From Listeria goaensis (GTDB taxonomy: Bacteria; Bacillota; Bacilli; Lactobacillales; Listeriaceae), in NCBI RefSeq assembly GCF_900186125.1, contig NZ_FYBQ01000001.1, positions 186,001 to 250,000 on the forward strand: DNA of 64,000 bases. The letters are read 5' to 3'. The notes beneath the pieces were generated by a model. It saw only the letters and a program-made list of their open reading frames with translations, searched no databases and was not told the origin of the DNA. Positions 41,225 through 49,475 of the stretch are shown piece after piece; the first letter of the stretch is position 1, and every line of letters begins with the position of its first letter. Made by a program: the position numbers and the translations under genes.

Positions 41225-41292
41225 CAAAATTCGAAATAGGTATTAACTTTTAAGAAGTTTATATAAATTGAGTATTGGGAGGATTTTAAATT

Positions 41293-42627
41293 ATGTCAAA
41301 TTATACTAAAGAAGATATTTTCCGCTTCGCAGATGAACAAAATGTTAAATTTATTCGCTTACAGTTCACGGATATTCTTGGAATCATTAAAAATGTGGAA
41401 ATTCCAGTAAGTCAGTTGGCAAAAGCGCTCGACAATAAGATGATGTTTGACGGATCGTCTATCGAAGGTTTTGTTCGCATTGAAGAATCGGATATGTACC
41501 TTTTCCCAGATTTAGATACATGGGTTGTGTTCCCGTGGACGGCTGAAAAAGGAAAAGTAGCGCGTATGATTTGCGACATTTATAATCCTGATATGACACC
41601 GTTTCTTGGTGATCCGCGCGCGAACTTAAAACGCGTGCTTGCAGAAATGCATGAACTAGGTTTCACCGACTTTAACTTAGGACCTGAACCAGAATTCTTC
41701 CTGTTTAAACTCGATGAAAACCGTAAGCCGACACTGGAACTAAATGACTCCGGCGGTTATTTCGATTTAGCCCCTACAGATTTAGGTGAAAACTGTCGCC
41801 GTGATATCGTGCTTGAACTTGAAGAAATGGGCTTCGAAATTGAAGCTTCCCACCATGAAGTGGCACCCGGACAACATGAAATTGATTTCAAATACGAAGA
41901 TGCCATTACGGCATGCGACAATATCCAAACGTTCAAATTGGTTGTTAAAACAATTGCGCGTAAACATGGTCTTCATGCAACGTTTATGCCAAAACCACTT
42001 TTCGGTGTTAATGGTTCTGGCATGCACTTTAATATGTCACTGTTCAAAGACGGCGAAAATGCCTTCTACGATGAAAGCGGTGAATTGCAACTAAGCGAAA
42101 CAGCCTACCAATTCTTGGCGGGGATGTTAAAACATGCGCGTGGCTACACAGCTGTTACGAACCCAACCATCAACTCTTACAAGCGTTTAGTTCCAGGTTA
42201 CGAGGCACCTTGTTACATTGCGTGGAGTGGTAAAAACCGTAGTCCACTTGTCCGCGTTCCAAGTTCGCGTGGACTTAGTACCCGCCTTGAACTTCGTAGC
42301 GTTGACCCATCGGCGAATCCATATCTTGCGATGGCAGTACTTTTAAAAGCTGGTCTTGATGGCGTGAAAAACAAACTCACTCCGCCAGCACCAGTTGACC
42401 GTAACATTTATGGAATGGACGAGGAGGAGCGTCACGAGGCAGGTATTTATGATCTTCCAGAAAGCTTAGCGCACGGTTTAATTGAGCTCTCAAAAGATGA
42501 TGCGGTTCGTGAAGGTCTAGGTGACCACATTTATGAACACTTCATTGAAGCGAAACAAATTGAGTGTGACATGTTTAGAACAGCCGTTCATCCGTGGGAA
42601 CGCGATCAATATTTGGAAATTTATTAA
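41293..42627 (+). CDS. glnA: Glutamine synthetase type I GlnA
   Basis: ATP-dependent synthesis of glutamine from glutamate and ammonia. 444 residues, the GSI-alpha length used by Firmicutes, without an adenylylation site. Motifs: [10 protein letters not shown] (near 56), GPEPEFFLF with metal-binding Glu (near 134), [10 protein letters not shown] (near 242), and [21 protein letters not shown] (beginning near 304). It follows glnR by 68 bases behind GGGAGG and is part of the glnRA operon. Confidence 0.97.
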   Translation: MSNYTKEDIFRFADEQNVKFIRLQFTDILGIIKNVEIPVSQLAKALDNKMMFDGSSIEGFVRIEESDMYLFPDLDTWVVFPWTAEKGKVARMICDIYNPDMTPFLGDPRANLKRVLAEMHELGFTDFNLGPEPEFFLFKLDENRKPTLELNDSGGYFDLAPTDLGENCRRDIVLELEEMGFEIEASHHEVAPGQHEIDFKYEDAITACDNIQTFKLVVKTIARKHGLHATFMPKPLFGVNGSGMHFNMSLFKDGENAFYDESGELQLSETAYQFLAGMLKHARGYTAVTNPTINSYKRLVPGYEAPCYIAWSGKNRSPLVRVPSSRGLSTRLELRSVDPSANPYLAMAVLLKAGLDGVKNKLTPPAPVDRNIYGMDEEERHEAGIYDLPESLAHGLIELSKDDAVREGLGDHIYEHFIEAKQIECDMFRTAVHPWERDQYLEIY

Positions 42628-42636
42628 GCAAGCGAA

Positions 42637-42673
42637 AACCCCCGAAAGCAATCTGCTTTCGGGGGGTTGTTTT
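42637..42673. terminator. Bidirectional terminator after glnRA
   Basis: AACCCCCGAAAGCA pairs with TGCTTTCGGGGGGTT over a 3-base loop. The convergent zinc-lipoprotein gene ends inside the right flank. Confidence 0.92.
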
Positions 42674-43631
42674 AATAGTTGAGCGCTTCTTTTAATGCGT
42701 CTAAATTGTCGTTCATGATGGAAATGTAATCGCGTTTCGCTTTCACATCACTTGGCATTAAAGTTTCGAGGTTATGCAATTTAAGCGCCTTTGTATCGGT
42801 TTCTTGTTGAATCACTTCTGCAATTTTAGAATTGGTATTTTGTTCGAGCATAATGTATGGAATGTTTTCTTTTTCAATAGTGCTCACAATGCTTTGTAAT
42901 TTCTTTTGCGATGGCTCATCGCTCGTTGAAACGCCGGCAATTGGGATTTGGTGTAATCCGTAGGCTGTTTCCCAGTACGTATAAGCGGCATGTGCGGTCA
43001 CGAAATCTTTGTGTTTGGCAGTGGCTGCCATATCCTTGTAAGATTCGTCAAGCGTTTTTAGCTTGGATACAGTTTTTTCATAGTTTTCTTCAAAAGTGGC
43101 TTTTTTCTTTGGCATTTCTTTAATTAGTTGATCTTTAACGGTCGCAGCCATTTCTTCCATGTAAACAGGGTAGAGCCAGACGTGAGGGTTGTAGTCGCCG
43201 TGTTCTTCGTGCTCTTCTTCGCCTTCATGGTCTTCTTCCTCTTCTTCGTGTTTACCAGCGTCAGGGTCTTTCGGCAAGTCTAATTTTTCAGCTAAAGGAA
43301 CGAATTTTACATTTTCGTCTTTAAGTGATGATTTTGCTTTATCGACAAAACTTTCAAGGTTTAACCCAACATAAAAGAGTAAGTCGCTATCGGCAATTTT
43401 CATCATATCTTTTTGCGTAGGTTCGAAGCTATGCGCATCAGAACCCGCTGGATATACGCTTGTGACTTCCACGTTGTCACCGCCAATTTGTTCCGCTAAG
43501 TAAGAAAGGGGATAGACGGTTGTGTACACTTTTACTTTATCGTTATCTTGAGAGGCAGTTCCGCTTCCACAAGCTGCAAGTGTAAGTATGAGAGTTAAAA
43601 CTGGAGTTATAAGTAATAATTTTTTAAACAT
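42672..43631 (-). CDS. Zinc-binding lipoprotein, ZnuA/AdcA-type ABC substrate-binding protein (orphan)
   Basis: Cluster A-I metal-binding protein of 319 residues with a lipoprotein signal (LTLAACGSG, cysteine 21). Likely zinc ligands are His in SDAHSFEPT, NPHVWLYP and VTAHAAYTYW plus an acid near the C-terminus. Between the first two lies the His/Glu/Asp-rich loop (HEEEEEDHEGEEEHEEHGD), typical of zinc rather than manganese members. No permease or ATPase genes are adjacent, so it must work with a transporter encoded elsewhere. A Zur box lies 56 bases upstream. ATG behind AAAGGAG. Confidence 0.92.
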   Translation of the reverse strand: MFKKLLLITPVLTLILTLAACGSGTASQDNDKVKVYTTVYPLSYLAEQIGGDNVEVTSVYPAGSDAHSFEPTQKDMMKIADSDLLFYVGLNLESFVDKAKSSLKDENVKFVPLAEKLDLPKDPDAGKHEEEEEDHEGEEEHEEHGDYNPHVWLYPVYMEEMAATVKDQLIKEMPKKKATFEENYEKTVSKLKTLDESYKDMAATAKHKDFVTAHAAYTYWETAYGLHQIPIAGVSTSDEPSQKKLQSIVSTIEKENIPYIMLEQNTNSKIAEVIQQETDTKALKLHNLETLMPSDVKAKRDYISIMNDNLDALKEALNY

Positions 43632-43686
43632 TTTTCCACTCCTTTATTTTAAATCAAAATGATTCCGTTTTACACCTCGTAAAAAT

Positions 43687-43707
43687 AAATCGTACTGATT
43701 ACGATTT
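43687..43707. promoter_or_regulatory. Zur box upstream of the zinc lipoprotein gene
   Basis: AAATCGTA and TACGATTT form arms of a 21-bp palindrome with a 5-base centre (CTGAT... read as CTGAT with TACG following). It matches the Bacillus Zur consensus AAATCGTAAT-N-ATTACGATTT except at one central position. Zinc-loaded Zur would repress the gene, so it is expected to be made in zinc shortage. Confidence 0.85.
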
Positions 43708-43810
43708 GAGGGACGATATTGATAATACATTATTTTTTTGAAAAAAGCAAGTGTTAATTAAAACTGCTAATCAAAATTAGCAGTTTTCGCTTTGTATGAA
43801 ATGTGCTATA

Positions 43811-44062
43811 TTAATGATGATGATGGTGGGAGCATTCTGTTTCTTTTTTAGGAGGGACTAAATCCACGCCGCCTTTATGGAAAGGATGGCATTTTAAAAT
43901 GCGTCTAATCGCGAGGTAGCTTCCTTTAAAGGCGCCATGCGTTTCAATGGCTTCCATTCCGTACTGAGAGCAGGTTGGATAAAAGCGGCAAGATGCTGGT
44001 GTAAGAGGGGAAATGACTTTGCGATAAAAGCGTATGCCACCAAGTAAAAAGCGTTTTAACAT
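43811..44062 (-). CDS. yidD: Membrane protein insertion efficiency factor YidD, with a His5 tail
   Basis: Small protein of 83 residues that helps YidC insert membrane proteins. The family core is complete: [23 protein letters not shown] (three conserved cysteines), [20 protein letters not shown] and GGVDLVP. The C-terminus ends in CSHHHHH, an unusual natural run of five histidines after a cysteine, likely able to bind metal. It lies behind the Zur-controlled zinc lipoprotein promoter region but is separated from that gene by its own start region; both are on the minus strand with yidD upstream. Confidence 0.9.
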   Translation of the reverse strand: MLKRFLLGGIRFYRKVISPLTPASCRFYPTCSQYGMEAIETHGAFKGSYLAIRRILKCHPFHKGGVDLVPPKKETECSHHHHH

Positions 44063-44131
44063 GTTTTCACCTTCTATTAATTTGCTAGTTATAGCTTATC
44101 ATATTTTTTGAAAAAAGAAAGGGGTACGTAA

Positions 44132-44617
44132 ATGTTTTCTTATTTAGATGCTGTAGGATCAAAAGTCGCGATTTCGTTTGAACAGCGCGAAGAACAGTCA
44201 GACGATTGCCTGATTATCCCGTTTTATGAAGGAAAATGGCTTTTTACACACCACAAGAAACGAGGCATTGAATTCCCGGGTGGAAAAGGTGAGCATGGTG
44301 AAACGCCAATTGAAGCCGCGGCACGCGAATTGATGGAGGAGACGGGCGCTTATACGGACGATTTTCAGTTTGTCGCCGATTATTTCGTGGAATCAGCGGA
44401 AAGAACTTTCTCGAAACGCGTTTTTTTCGCACAAATCAAAGGGTTCCATGTTCAAGCCGACTACATGGAAACAGACGGCCCAGTGCTCATGAAAGGAAAC
44501 ATTCGTGAAATCGTGCAGCAACCGGAATTCAGTTTTTTTATGCGTGATGCGGGTATGCAGGAAATTTTACGAAATTTAGAGGAGAAACTAGCCAAAGAAA
44601 AGCCTTTTCTGCTATGA
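44132..44617 (+). CDS. NUDIX hydrolase, YtkD-like
   Basis: Pyrophosphohydrolase of 161 residues. The NUDIX box GGKGEHGETPIEAAARELMEETG is complete (about residues 48-70), with the REL-x-EE metal-binding core. The overall match is to B. subtilis YtkD, a nucleoside triphosphate hydrolase that also acts on oxidised or capped nucleotides; the substrate here is inferred from that. ATG 44132 follows AAAGGGG. It is 24 bases before the next gene and probably co-transcribed with it. Confidence 0.87.
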   Translation: MFSYLDAVGSKVAISFEQREEQSDDCLIIPFYEGKWLFTHHKKRGIEFPGGKGEHGETPIEAAARELMEETGAYTDDFQFVADYFVESAERTFSKRVFFAQIKGFHVQADYMETDGPVLMKGNIREIVQQPEFSFFMRDAGMQEILRNLEEKLAKEKPFLL

Positions 44618-44641
44618 TAAATAAGAAATGGAGGGATTCAG

Positions 44642-44884
44642 ATGGGCATGCCACTTGAAGTTAATACGATGGTCGTAACGAAAGGCCGTGAGAAAAGAAT
44701 TACAGAAAACTTTTTTGAATTAAAAAAAGACGGGTACCGCATTTATCCGATTGATGTACCCATTGAGCTCCGCAAAACGAAAGACGGAGAAGTGAATGGA
44801 CTCGTTATCCCTAGAAAACTCATTTGGGAAAGCGATGCGACCATCATTACATATGAACTTGTTTCGTTAAATTCGAGTAATTAA
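44642..44884 (+). CDS. DUF2584-family protein, 80 aa
   Basis: Small conserved protein with the segment MPLEVNTMVVTKGREKR at its start and DGYRIYPIDVPIELRKTKDG in the middle, which I recognise as the DUF2584 family of Bacilli. Function unknown. It starts at 44642 behind GGAGGG and ends at a bidirectional terminator. The neighbour is a NUDIX hydrolase, but no joint role can be stated. Confidence 0.8.
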   Translation: MGMPLEVNTMVVTKGREKRITENFFELKKDGYRIYPIDVPIELRKTKDGEVNGLVIPRKLIWESDATIITYELVSLNSSN

Positions 44885-44917
44885 AAAGAGACTGGGAATT
44901 TTCCCAATCTCTTTTTA
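44883..44917. terminator. Bidirectional terminator between DUF2584 and LD-carboxypeptidase genes
   Basis: AAAAAGAGACTGGGAA pairs with TTCCCAATCTCTTTTT (one mismatch) with tracts on both sides. Confidence 0.88.
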
Positions 44918-44919
44918 AT

Positions 44920-45957
44920 TTAGTATACGGCTGATTCTAGTAGGGTAAATGTTTTTTCTGCAGGATTTAGTTCGGCGATACGACCGTATGGAAGCGTGAT
45001 TTTTGGCTCGTTATGGCCGAAGCTTGCGTTTGCGAAAACTGGTATATCTTCAAGATGAAATTCGCGGAGCACTTTAAGCGCGAGTTCGTGGTACTCCTCT
45101 TGGTAGGCGCCTTCTTTTGGCTTGCCGAAAACTATGCCATTCACGCGTGATAAAACGCCCATGATACCGTAATTTCGCAGCTGATCTTCAAACCACCACG
45201 GGTTCGCCTTCACCTCTGAGGTTTCCAAAAATAAAATGGCATCGTCGAAAGCGGCAAGCTCTGGAAACAAAGCTGTGCCTTTAGCCATTTCAAGAACTTC
45301 CATGCAACCGCCGATAAGCGGACCAGACGCGCGGTTTGTTCCTTGAATGATGTCATAGCTGTCATTTGGCACGAATTTGCGCGGTTTTTCACTGTTTTCA
45401 GGGAGCCATGGCAGGAATTCACCCGTTATTTCAGGGGCTGTTTCAAACCGAAGAGCTTGACTTGGATGGAAAGCAAGTTGTTCGAACGCGTTTTTGGTGA
45501 ACGTAGGAAGTGCCACGTTTTCTGCAAAGTCACTCAAAATTGCCGGCCCGTAAAAACTGGATATGCCTGCTTTTAGGCACATTAAATGCGTGATGGTCGA
45601 ATCGGAATAGCCGATAAAAATTTTAGGATTCTGTTGAATGATTGCAAAATCGATATACGGCAACATACGGATGCTGTCATTGCCACCAATGCAGGCGAAA
45701 ATCGCTTTGATATCTGGGTTTTGGAAGGCGGCCATCAAGTCTGCGGCGCGCTTTTCAGGGTGGTGGTATATAAAATCAGAGCCGGCGAGCGTATGCGGCA
45801 TTTCGATGACCTTTAAGCCAAAATGTTCTTGTAATCGTTTTTTGCCGACTTCATAGCGTCCGAGTAGTTCTGGGTCACCGGCAGCGCCAGATGATAAACT
45901 AATTGTTGCGACTGTATCTCCCTTTTTAAGCCGAGGGAGCTTTTGTAGGTTTAACAT
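44920..45957 (-). CDS. S66-family serine carboxypeptidase (LD-carboxypeptidase/MccF-like)
   Basis: 345 residues of the S66 family, whose members trim tetrapeptides of peptidoglycan recycling products or, for MccF, cleave microcin C-type nucleotide antibiotics. The nucleophile is serine 118 in IGYSDST; a Glu in LETSEVKANPWW and His in FGHNEPKITLPYG are the other catalytic candidates. CIGGNDSIRMLPYIDF before the nucleophile is closer to MccF-type proteins than to E. coli LdcA. There is no signal peptide. ATG 45957 follows AAGGAGGGG. Confidence 0.88.
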   Translation of the reverse strand: MLNLQKLPRLKKGDTVATISLSSGAAGDPELLGRYEVGKKRLQEHFGLKVIEMPHTLAGSDFIYHHPEKRAADLMAAFQNPDIKAIFACIGGNDSIRMLPYIDFAIIQQNPKIFIGYSDSTITHLMCLKAGISSFYGPAILSDFAENVALPTFTKNAFEQLAFHPSQALRFETAPEITGEFLPWLPENSEKPRKFVPNDSYDIIQGTNRASGPLIGGCMEVLEMAKGTALFPELAAFDDAILFLETSEVKANPWWFEDQLRNYGIMGVLSRVNGIVFGKPKEGAYQEEYHELALKVLREFHLEDIPVFANASFGHNEPKITLPYGRIAELNPAEKTFTLLESAVY

Positions 45958-46001
45958 AAATTTCCCCTCCTTACTTTTTTTCTATTTTAGCATATTTCTG
46001 G

Positions 46002-46030
46002 TTGACAGGGGGCTTTGATTTCGGTACAAT
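46002..46030 (+). promoter_or_regulatory. SigA-type promoter for the UvrA paralogue
   Basis: TTGACA at 46002-46007, a 17-base spacer and TACAAT at 46025-46030, about 50 bases before the start codon. A small stem (CCCTGATG.. / CATTCAGG) in the leader is weak. Confidence 0.75.
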
Positions 46031-46078
46031 GATAAACCCTGATGGCTTCATTCAGGTAATAAAACTAGGGGGTATGAC

Positions 46079-48319
46079 ATGACACAAGAATACATCGAAA
46101 TTAAAGGTGCTAGGGAAAATAATTTGAAAAATGTTTCTGTGAGAATTCCGAAACGTCAAATTACTATCTTCACAGGAGTCTCTGGTTCCGGGAAATCATC
46201 TATTGTTTTTGGAACCGTTGCCACAGAATCACAACGTCAGTTAAACGAAACGCACAGTGCTTTTGTTCGCGGCTTTTTACCAAAATATCGCGAGCCGGAT
46301 ACGGACGGCATTCGTGGTTTAGGTGCCTCTATTATTATTGATCAAAAACGGATTGGCGGTAACTCGCGCTCAACGCTCGGCACGATTACGGATATCAATC
46401 CTCTTTTTCGCGTTCTTTTTTCCAGAATTGGACAGCCAGAAGCTGGACCAGCAAGCTCATTTTCGTTTAATGATCCGTCAGGCATGTGCCCGGATTGTCA
46501 AGGCGTCGGTCGAAAAATTACGCTAAACTTAGAAAAGTTTCTTGATTACTCAAAATCATTAAATGAAGGAGCCATCCAATTTTCGAATTTCTCAGTTGGT
46601 TCGTGGTATTGGAACATTTATGCTTTATCTGGTTATTTTGACCTCGATAAAAAATTGGAAGATTATTCTGCGGAAGAAATGGAAAAATTACTAAATGGTA
46701 AGACAGAAAAGTTTGTACTTGAAACGGCAGGCGGCCCAATTAATTCAACTTATGAGGGTTTAATCCAAAAATTCGATCGCTTATATTTGAAAAAAGAAGG
46801 CGAAATGGGCGAGCGGACGAAAAAACAAGTCGATGCTTTTACAACCGAAGTGGCTTGTGATGCTTGTGGGGGCGCTAGACTTTCTAAAAAAGTGCTTGAT
46901 TGTCGGATTAACGGCTTAAATATTGCGGATTATATGGCGATGCAACTTGATGAAGTGGTGGAGAATATCGCTAAAATTGATAATCCTTACGCGGAAGCGA
47001 TGAAAGCGAGTATCGACGAGCGCGTGTCACATTTGATTGATATTGGTCTTGATTATGTCACACTTGACCGTGAAACGAGCACGCTTTCTGGCGGAGAATC
47101 ACAACGCGTGAAAATGGTGCGTCATTTAAATAGTAGTTTAACGGATATGATTTACATTTTTGATGAACCAAGTATTGGGCTTCACCCGCGTGATGTCCAC
47201 CGCTTAAACGAACTTTTGGAGAAGCTGCGCGATAAAGGGAACACCGTACTTGTCGTTGAGCATGATCCAGACGTCATTCGCATTGCGGATTACATCATTG
47301 ATATTGGGCCAAAAGCCGGCAAACACGGCGGTGAAGTCACCTTCCACGGTACTTACGAGGAGCTTCTAAAAAGCGATACGCTCACCGGAAACTTCATGGG
47401 ACACCACGAAAGTTTAAAAAGTGAAGTGCGAACCCCGCGAAGCTTTTTACCTGTGAAAAAAACCAACCTTCATAATGTGCGTGACCTTGACTTAGAAATT
47501 CCGACAGGCGTTTTGAACGTCATAACTGGGGTGGCGGGTTCTGGTAAGAGTACGATTATTAATGGGATTTTCAGAAAACAATATCCCGACGCAATTGTGA
47601 TTGACCAATCCGCTGCTCATGCTAATTCCAGATCAAACCCCGCAACGTATTCGGGGATTATGGATAGCATTCGAAAACTATTCGGAACGGCGAATGATGT
47701 CAGTCCATCGCTTTTCAGCTACAATTCAAAAGGCGCCTGCCCAGAATGTAAAGGTCTCGGCTACATTGCGATGGATATGGCTTTCATGGATGCGATTCGC
47801 ACACCTTGCGAAGCTTGTTCTGGCAAGCGTTTTAAAGAAGAAGTGTTGCAATACAAATTAAATGGACAAACGATTAGTGACTGCCTCGAAATGACGGTCA
47901 CTGATGCGTTGCAGTTTTTTGAACTGAAAAAAATCACAAAGCAACTTCAGGCGATGGAGGACGTTGGAATTGGCTACTTGACACTTGGCCAAGCTTTAAG
48001 CACACTATCAGGTGGTGAGTGCCAGCGCTTGAAACTCGCGACAGAACTTCATAAAAAAGGCAGCGTCTATATTATGGACGAGCCAACGACAGGGCTTCAC
48101 ATGTCGGATACGAAGCATATTGTCGAAATCATGAACCGACTGGTCGATGCTGGCAACACAGTAATTGTTATCGAGCACAATCTCGATATTATTCGCCAAG
48201 CCGACTGGATTATCGATGTCGGCCCAGAAGGCGGAAGCAAAGGCGGAAGAATTCTTTTTGGAGGAAAACCAGCCGATTTGAAAGCCGTCCCAGATTCGAT
48301 TACAGCAAAATTCATTTAA
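46079..48319 (+). CDS. Short UvrA paralogue (UvrA2/drug-resistance-type ABC protein)
   Basis: 746 residues with two UvrA-type ABC ATPase modules: Walker A GVSGSGKSS (near 34) and GVAGSGKST (near 485), signatures LSGGESQRVK (near 336) and LSGGECQRLK, and DEPS/DEPT Walker B boxes. Zinc sites CPDCQGVG, CDACGGARL, CPECKGLG and CEACSGKRF are present. Canonical UvrA has about 950 residues; the shorter length fits paralogues that lack the UvrB-contact region and are often linked to resistance to DNA-binding drugs. Start at 46079 behind AGGGGG. Single gene. Confidence 0.88.
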   Translation: MTQEYIEIKGARENNLKNVSVRIPKRQITIFTGVSGSGKSSIVFGTVATESQRQLNETHSAFVRGFLPKYREPDTDGIRGLGASIIIDQKRIGGNSRSTLGTITDINPLFRVLFSRIGQPEAGPASSFSFNDPSGMCPDCQGVGRKITLNLEKFLDYSKSLNEGAIQFSNFSVGSWYWNIYALSGYFDLDKKLEDYSAEEMEKLLNGKTEKFVLETAGGPINSTYEGLIQKFDRLYLKKEGEMGERTKKQVDAFTTEVACDACGGARLSKKVLDCRINGLNIADYMAMQLDEVVENIAKIDNPYAEAMKASIDERVSHLIDIGLDYVTLDRETSTLSGGESQRVKMVRHLNSSLTDMIYIFDEPSIGLHPRDVHRLNELLEKLRDKGNTVLVVEHDPDVIRIADYIIDIGPKAGKHGGEVTFHGTYEELLKSDTLTGNFMGHHESLKSEVRTPRSFLPVKKTNLHNVRDLDLEIPTGVLNVITGVAGSGKSTIINGIFRKQYPDAIVIDQSAAHANSRSNPATYSGIMDSIRKLFGTANDVSPSLFSYNSKGACPECKGLGYIAMDMAFMDAIRTPCEACSGKRFKEEVLQYKLNGQTISDCLEMTVTDALQFFELKKITKQLQAMEDVGIGYLTLGQALSTLSGGECQRLKLATELHKKGSVYIMDEPTTGLHMSDTKHIVEIMNRLVDAGNTVIVIEHNLDIIRQADWIIDVGPEGGSKGGRILFGGKPADLKAVPDSITAKFI

Positions 48320-48322
48320 CCC

Positions 48323-48357
48323 AAAATAGCGCGAAGCCAAAACTTCGCGCTATTTTT
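48323..48357 (+). terminator. Terminator after the UvrA paralogue
   Basis: AAAATAGCGCGAAG pairs perfectly with CTTCGCGCTATTTT over a 6-base loop. Confidence 0.93.
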
Positions 48358-48760
48358 CTGTCGACCGGAGATAATGTGAAAAACCAAGGGGGCGACAGAT
48401 TTTTGTGAAACTTTAGGGGAGAAGGGAAACGTGTAAATATGACTGATTTTGAGATGTGAAAATCACACCCAAAAACCAAATAATGAAAAGGTCGATAGAA
48501 ATGCTCATTTGAGCTATTATAGGAGTAGGGCTGAAATAAGTAGCTGTTTTAATCTCTGTATTGTGAAATGTAAATCCCGTTTTCAGCAATTAATTAAGTA
48601 TGCACTATAAAAGGTAATAAGTTACTTACTTTTAGTCTACACGCCACCCCCTCAAGCTCTGCTGCATCATAAAATTCAATTCCGTTCCTAAAATTGGTAT
48701 AATCTAAATAGAGCGGGGATTCACTTGCTGCTTAACTTCCAACACGAAAGGACGAAGACT
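48358..48760. other. Intergenic stretch with no gene seen
   Basis: About 400 bases without a supported coding frame on either strand. The right end holds a promoter: TTCAAT, a 17-base spacer and TATAAT about 60 bases before the GyrI-like gene. The rest shows no strong hairpin, repeat or riboswitch that I recognise; it has several stop codons in all frames. It could hide a small RNA or be decayed sequence at the rearrangement boundary. Confidence 0.5.
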
Positions 48761-49378
48761 ATGACAAAATATGAATGGCGCAAAGCTGAAAAGGGGCTTT
48801 ATTTACCCAAAAATAAACCAATGAAACTCGATGTGCCGGCGATGAACTATATTACGATTACGGGAAAAGGGGATCCGAACGAAGGAGCTTTTAGCGAGCG
48901 TGTTGGGGCACTTTATGCGGCAGCTTATACGATTCGGATGCTTCCTAAAAAAGGCGTGACGCCGGACGGATATTTTGAATACACATTTTATCCGCTTGAA
49001 GGGGAATGGACGACGAGCCAGCGCGATAATGGTCCGCTTGACAAGAGCTTATTTGAGTATCGTATTATGATTCGCCAACCTGATTTTGTAACAGCTGCGC
49101 TATTTGAAGAATTGAAGCCGCGATTCGCTGAAAAAATTCCTGCGAAGCTTTTGGCCGAGCTGCGCTTTGAAACGATTGAGGAAGGGCCAAGCGTGCAGAT
49201 GCTCCACAAAGGGCCTTACGACACAGAACCCGCTTCTTTTGAACAAATGGAGGAATTCTGTTTGGAAAATGATTGGGTGCGGCTGTCAAAGGACCATAAG
49301 GAAATTTATTTGTCAGATCCACGAAAAACAGCGCCTGAAAAAATGAAAACGGTGCTTCGTTTTAAAATTAAAAGTTAA
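48761..49378 (+). CDS. GyrI-like small-molecule-binding domain protein
   Basis: 205 residues matching the stand-alone GyrI-like (AraC effector-binding, SOUL-like) proteins of COG4832. Segments such as LDVPAMNYITITGKGDPNEG and VQMLHKGPYDTEPASFEQME are typical. No DNA-binding domain is present. Relatives bind drugs or dyes, but the ligand here is unknown. Start at 48761, 8 bases after GAAAGGA; the frame is open a further 12 codons upstream without a ribosome site. A terminator follows the stop. Confidence 0.85.
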   Translation: MTKYEWRKAEKGLYLPKNKPMKLDVPAMNYITITGKGDPNEGAFSERVGALYAAAYTIRMLPKKGVTPDGYFEYTFYPLEGEWTTSQRDNGPLDKSLFEYRIMIRQPDFVTAALFEELKPRFAEKIPAKLLAELRFETIEEGPSVQMLHKGPYDTEPASFEQMEEFCLENDWVRLSKDHKEIYLSDPRKTAPEKMKTVLRFKIKS

Positions 49379-49405
49379 ACTGCAGTTTTTCGCTGCGGTT
49401 TTTTT
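49377..49405 (+). terminator. Terminator after the GyrI-like gene
   Basis: AACTGCAG pairs with CTGCGGTT (one G-U) and is followed by a run of Ts. Confidence 0.8.
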
Positions 49406-49475
49406 GTGAAATTAGACAAATGCGGTTGGAAAAGGTATTCTTAAAGGGTGAAAACATTCTGTGAGGAGAATTTTT

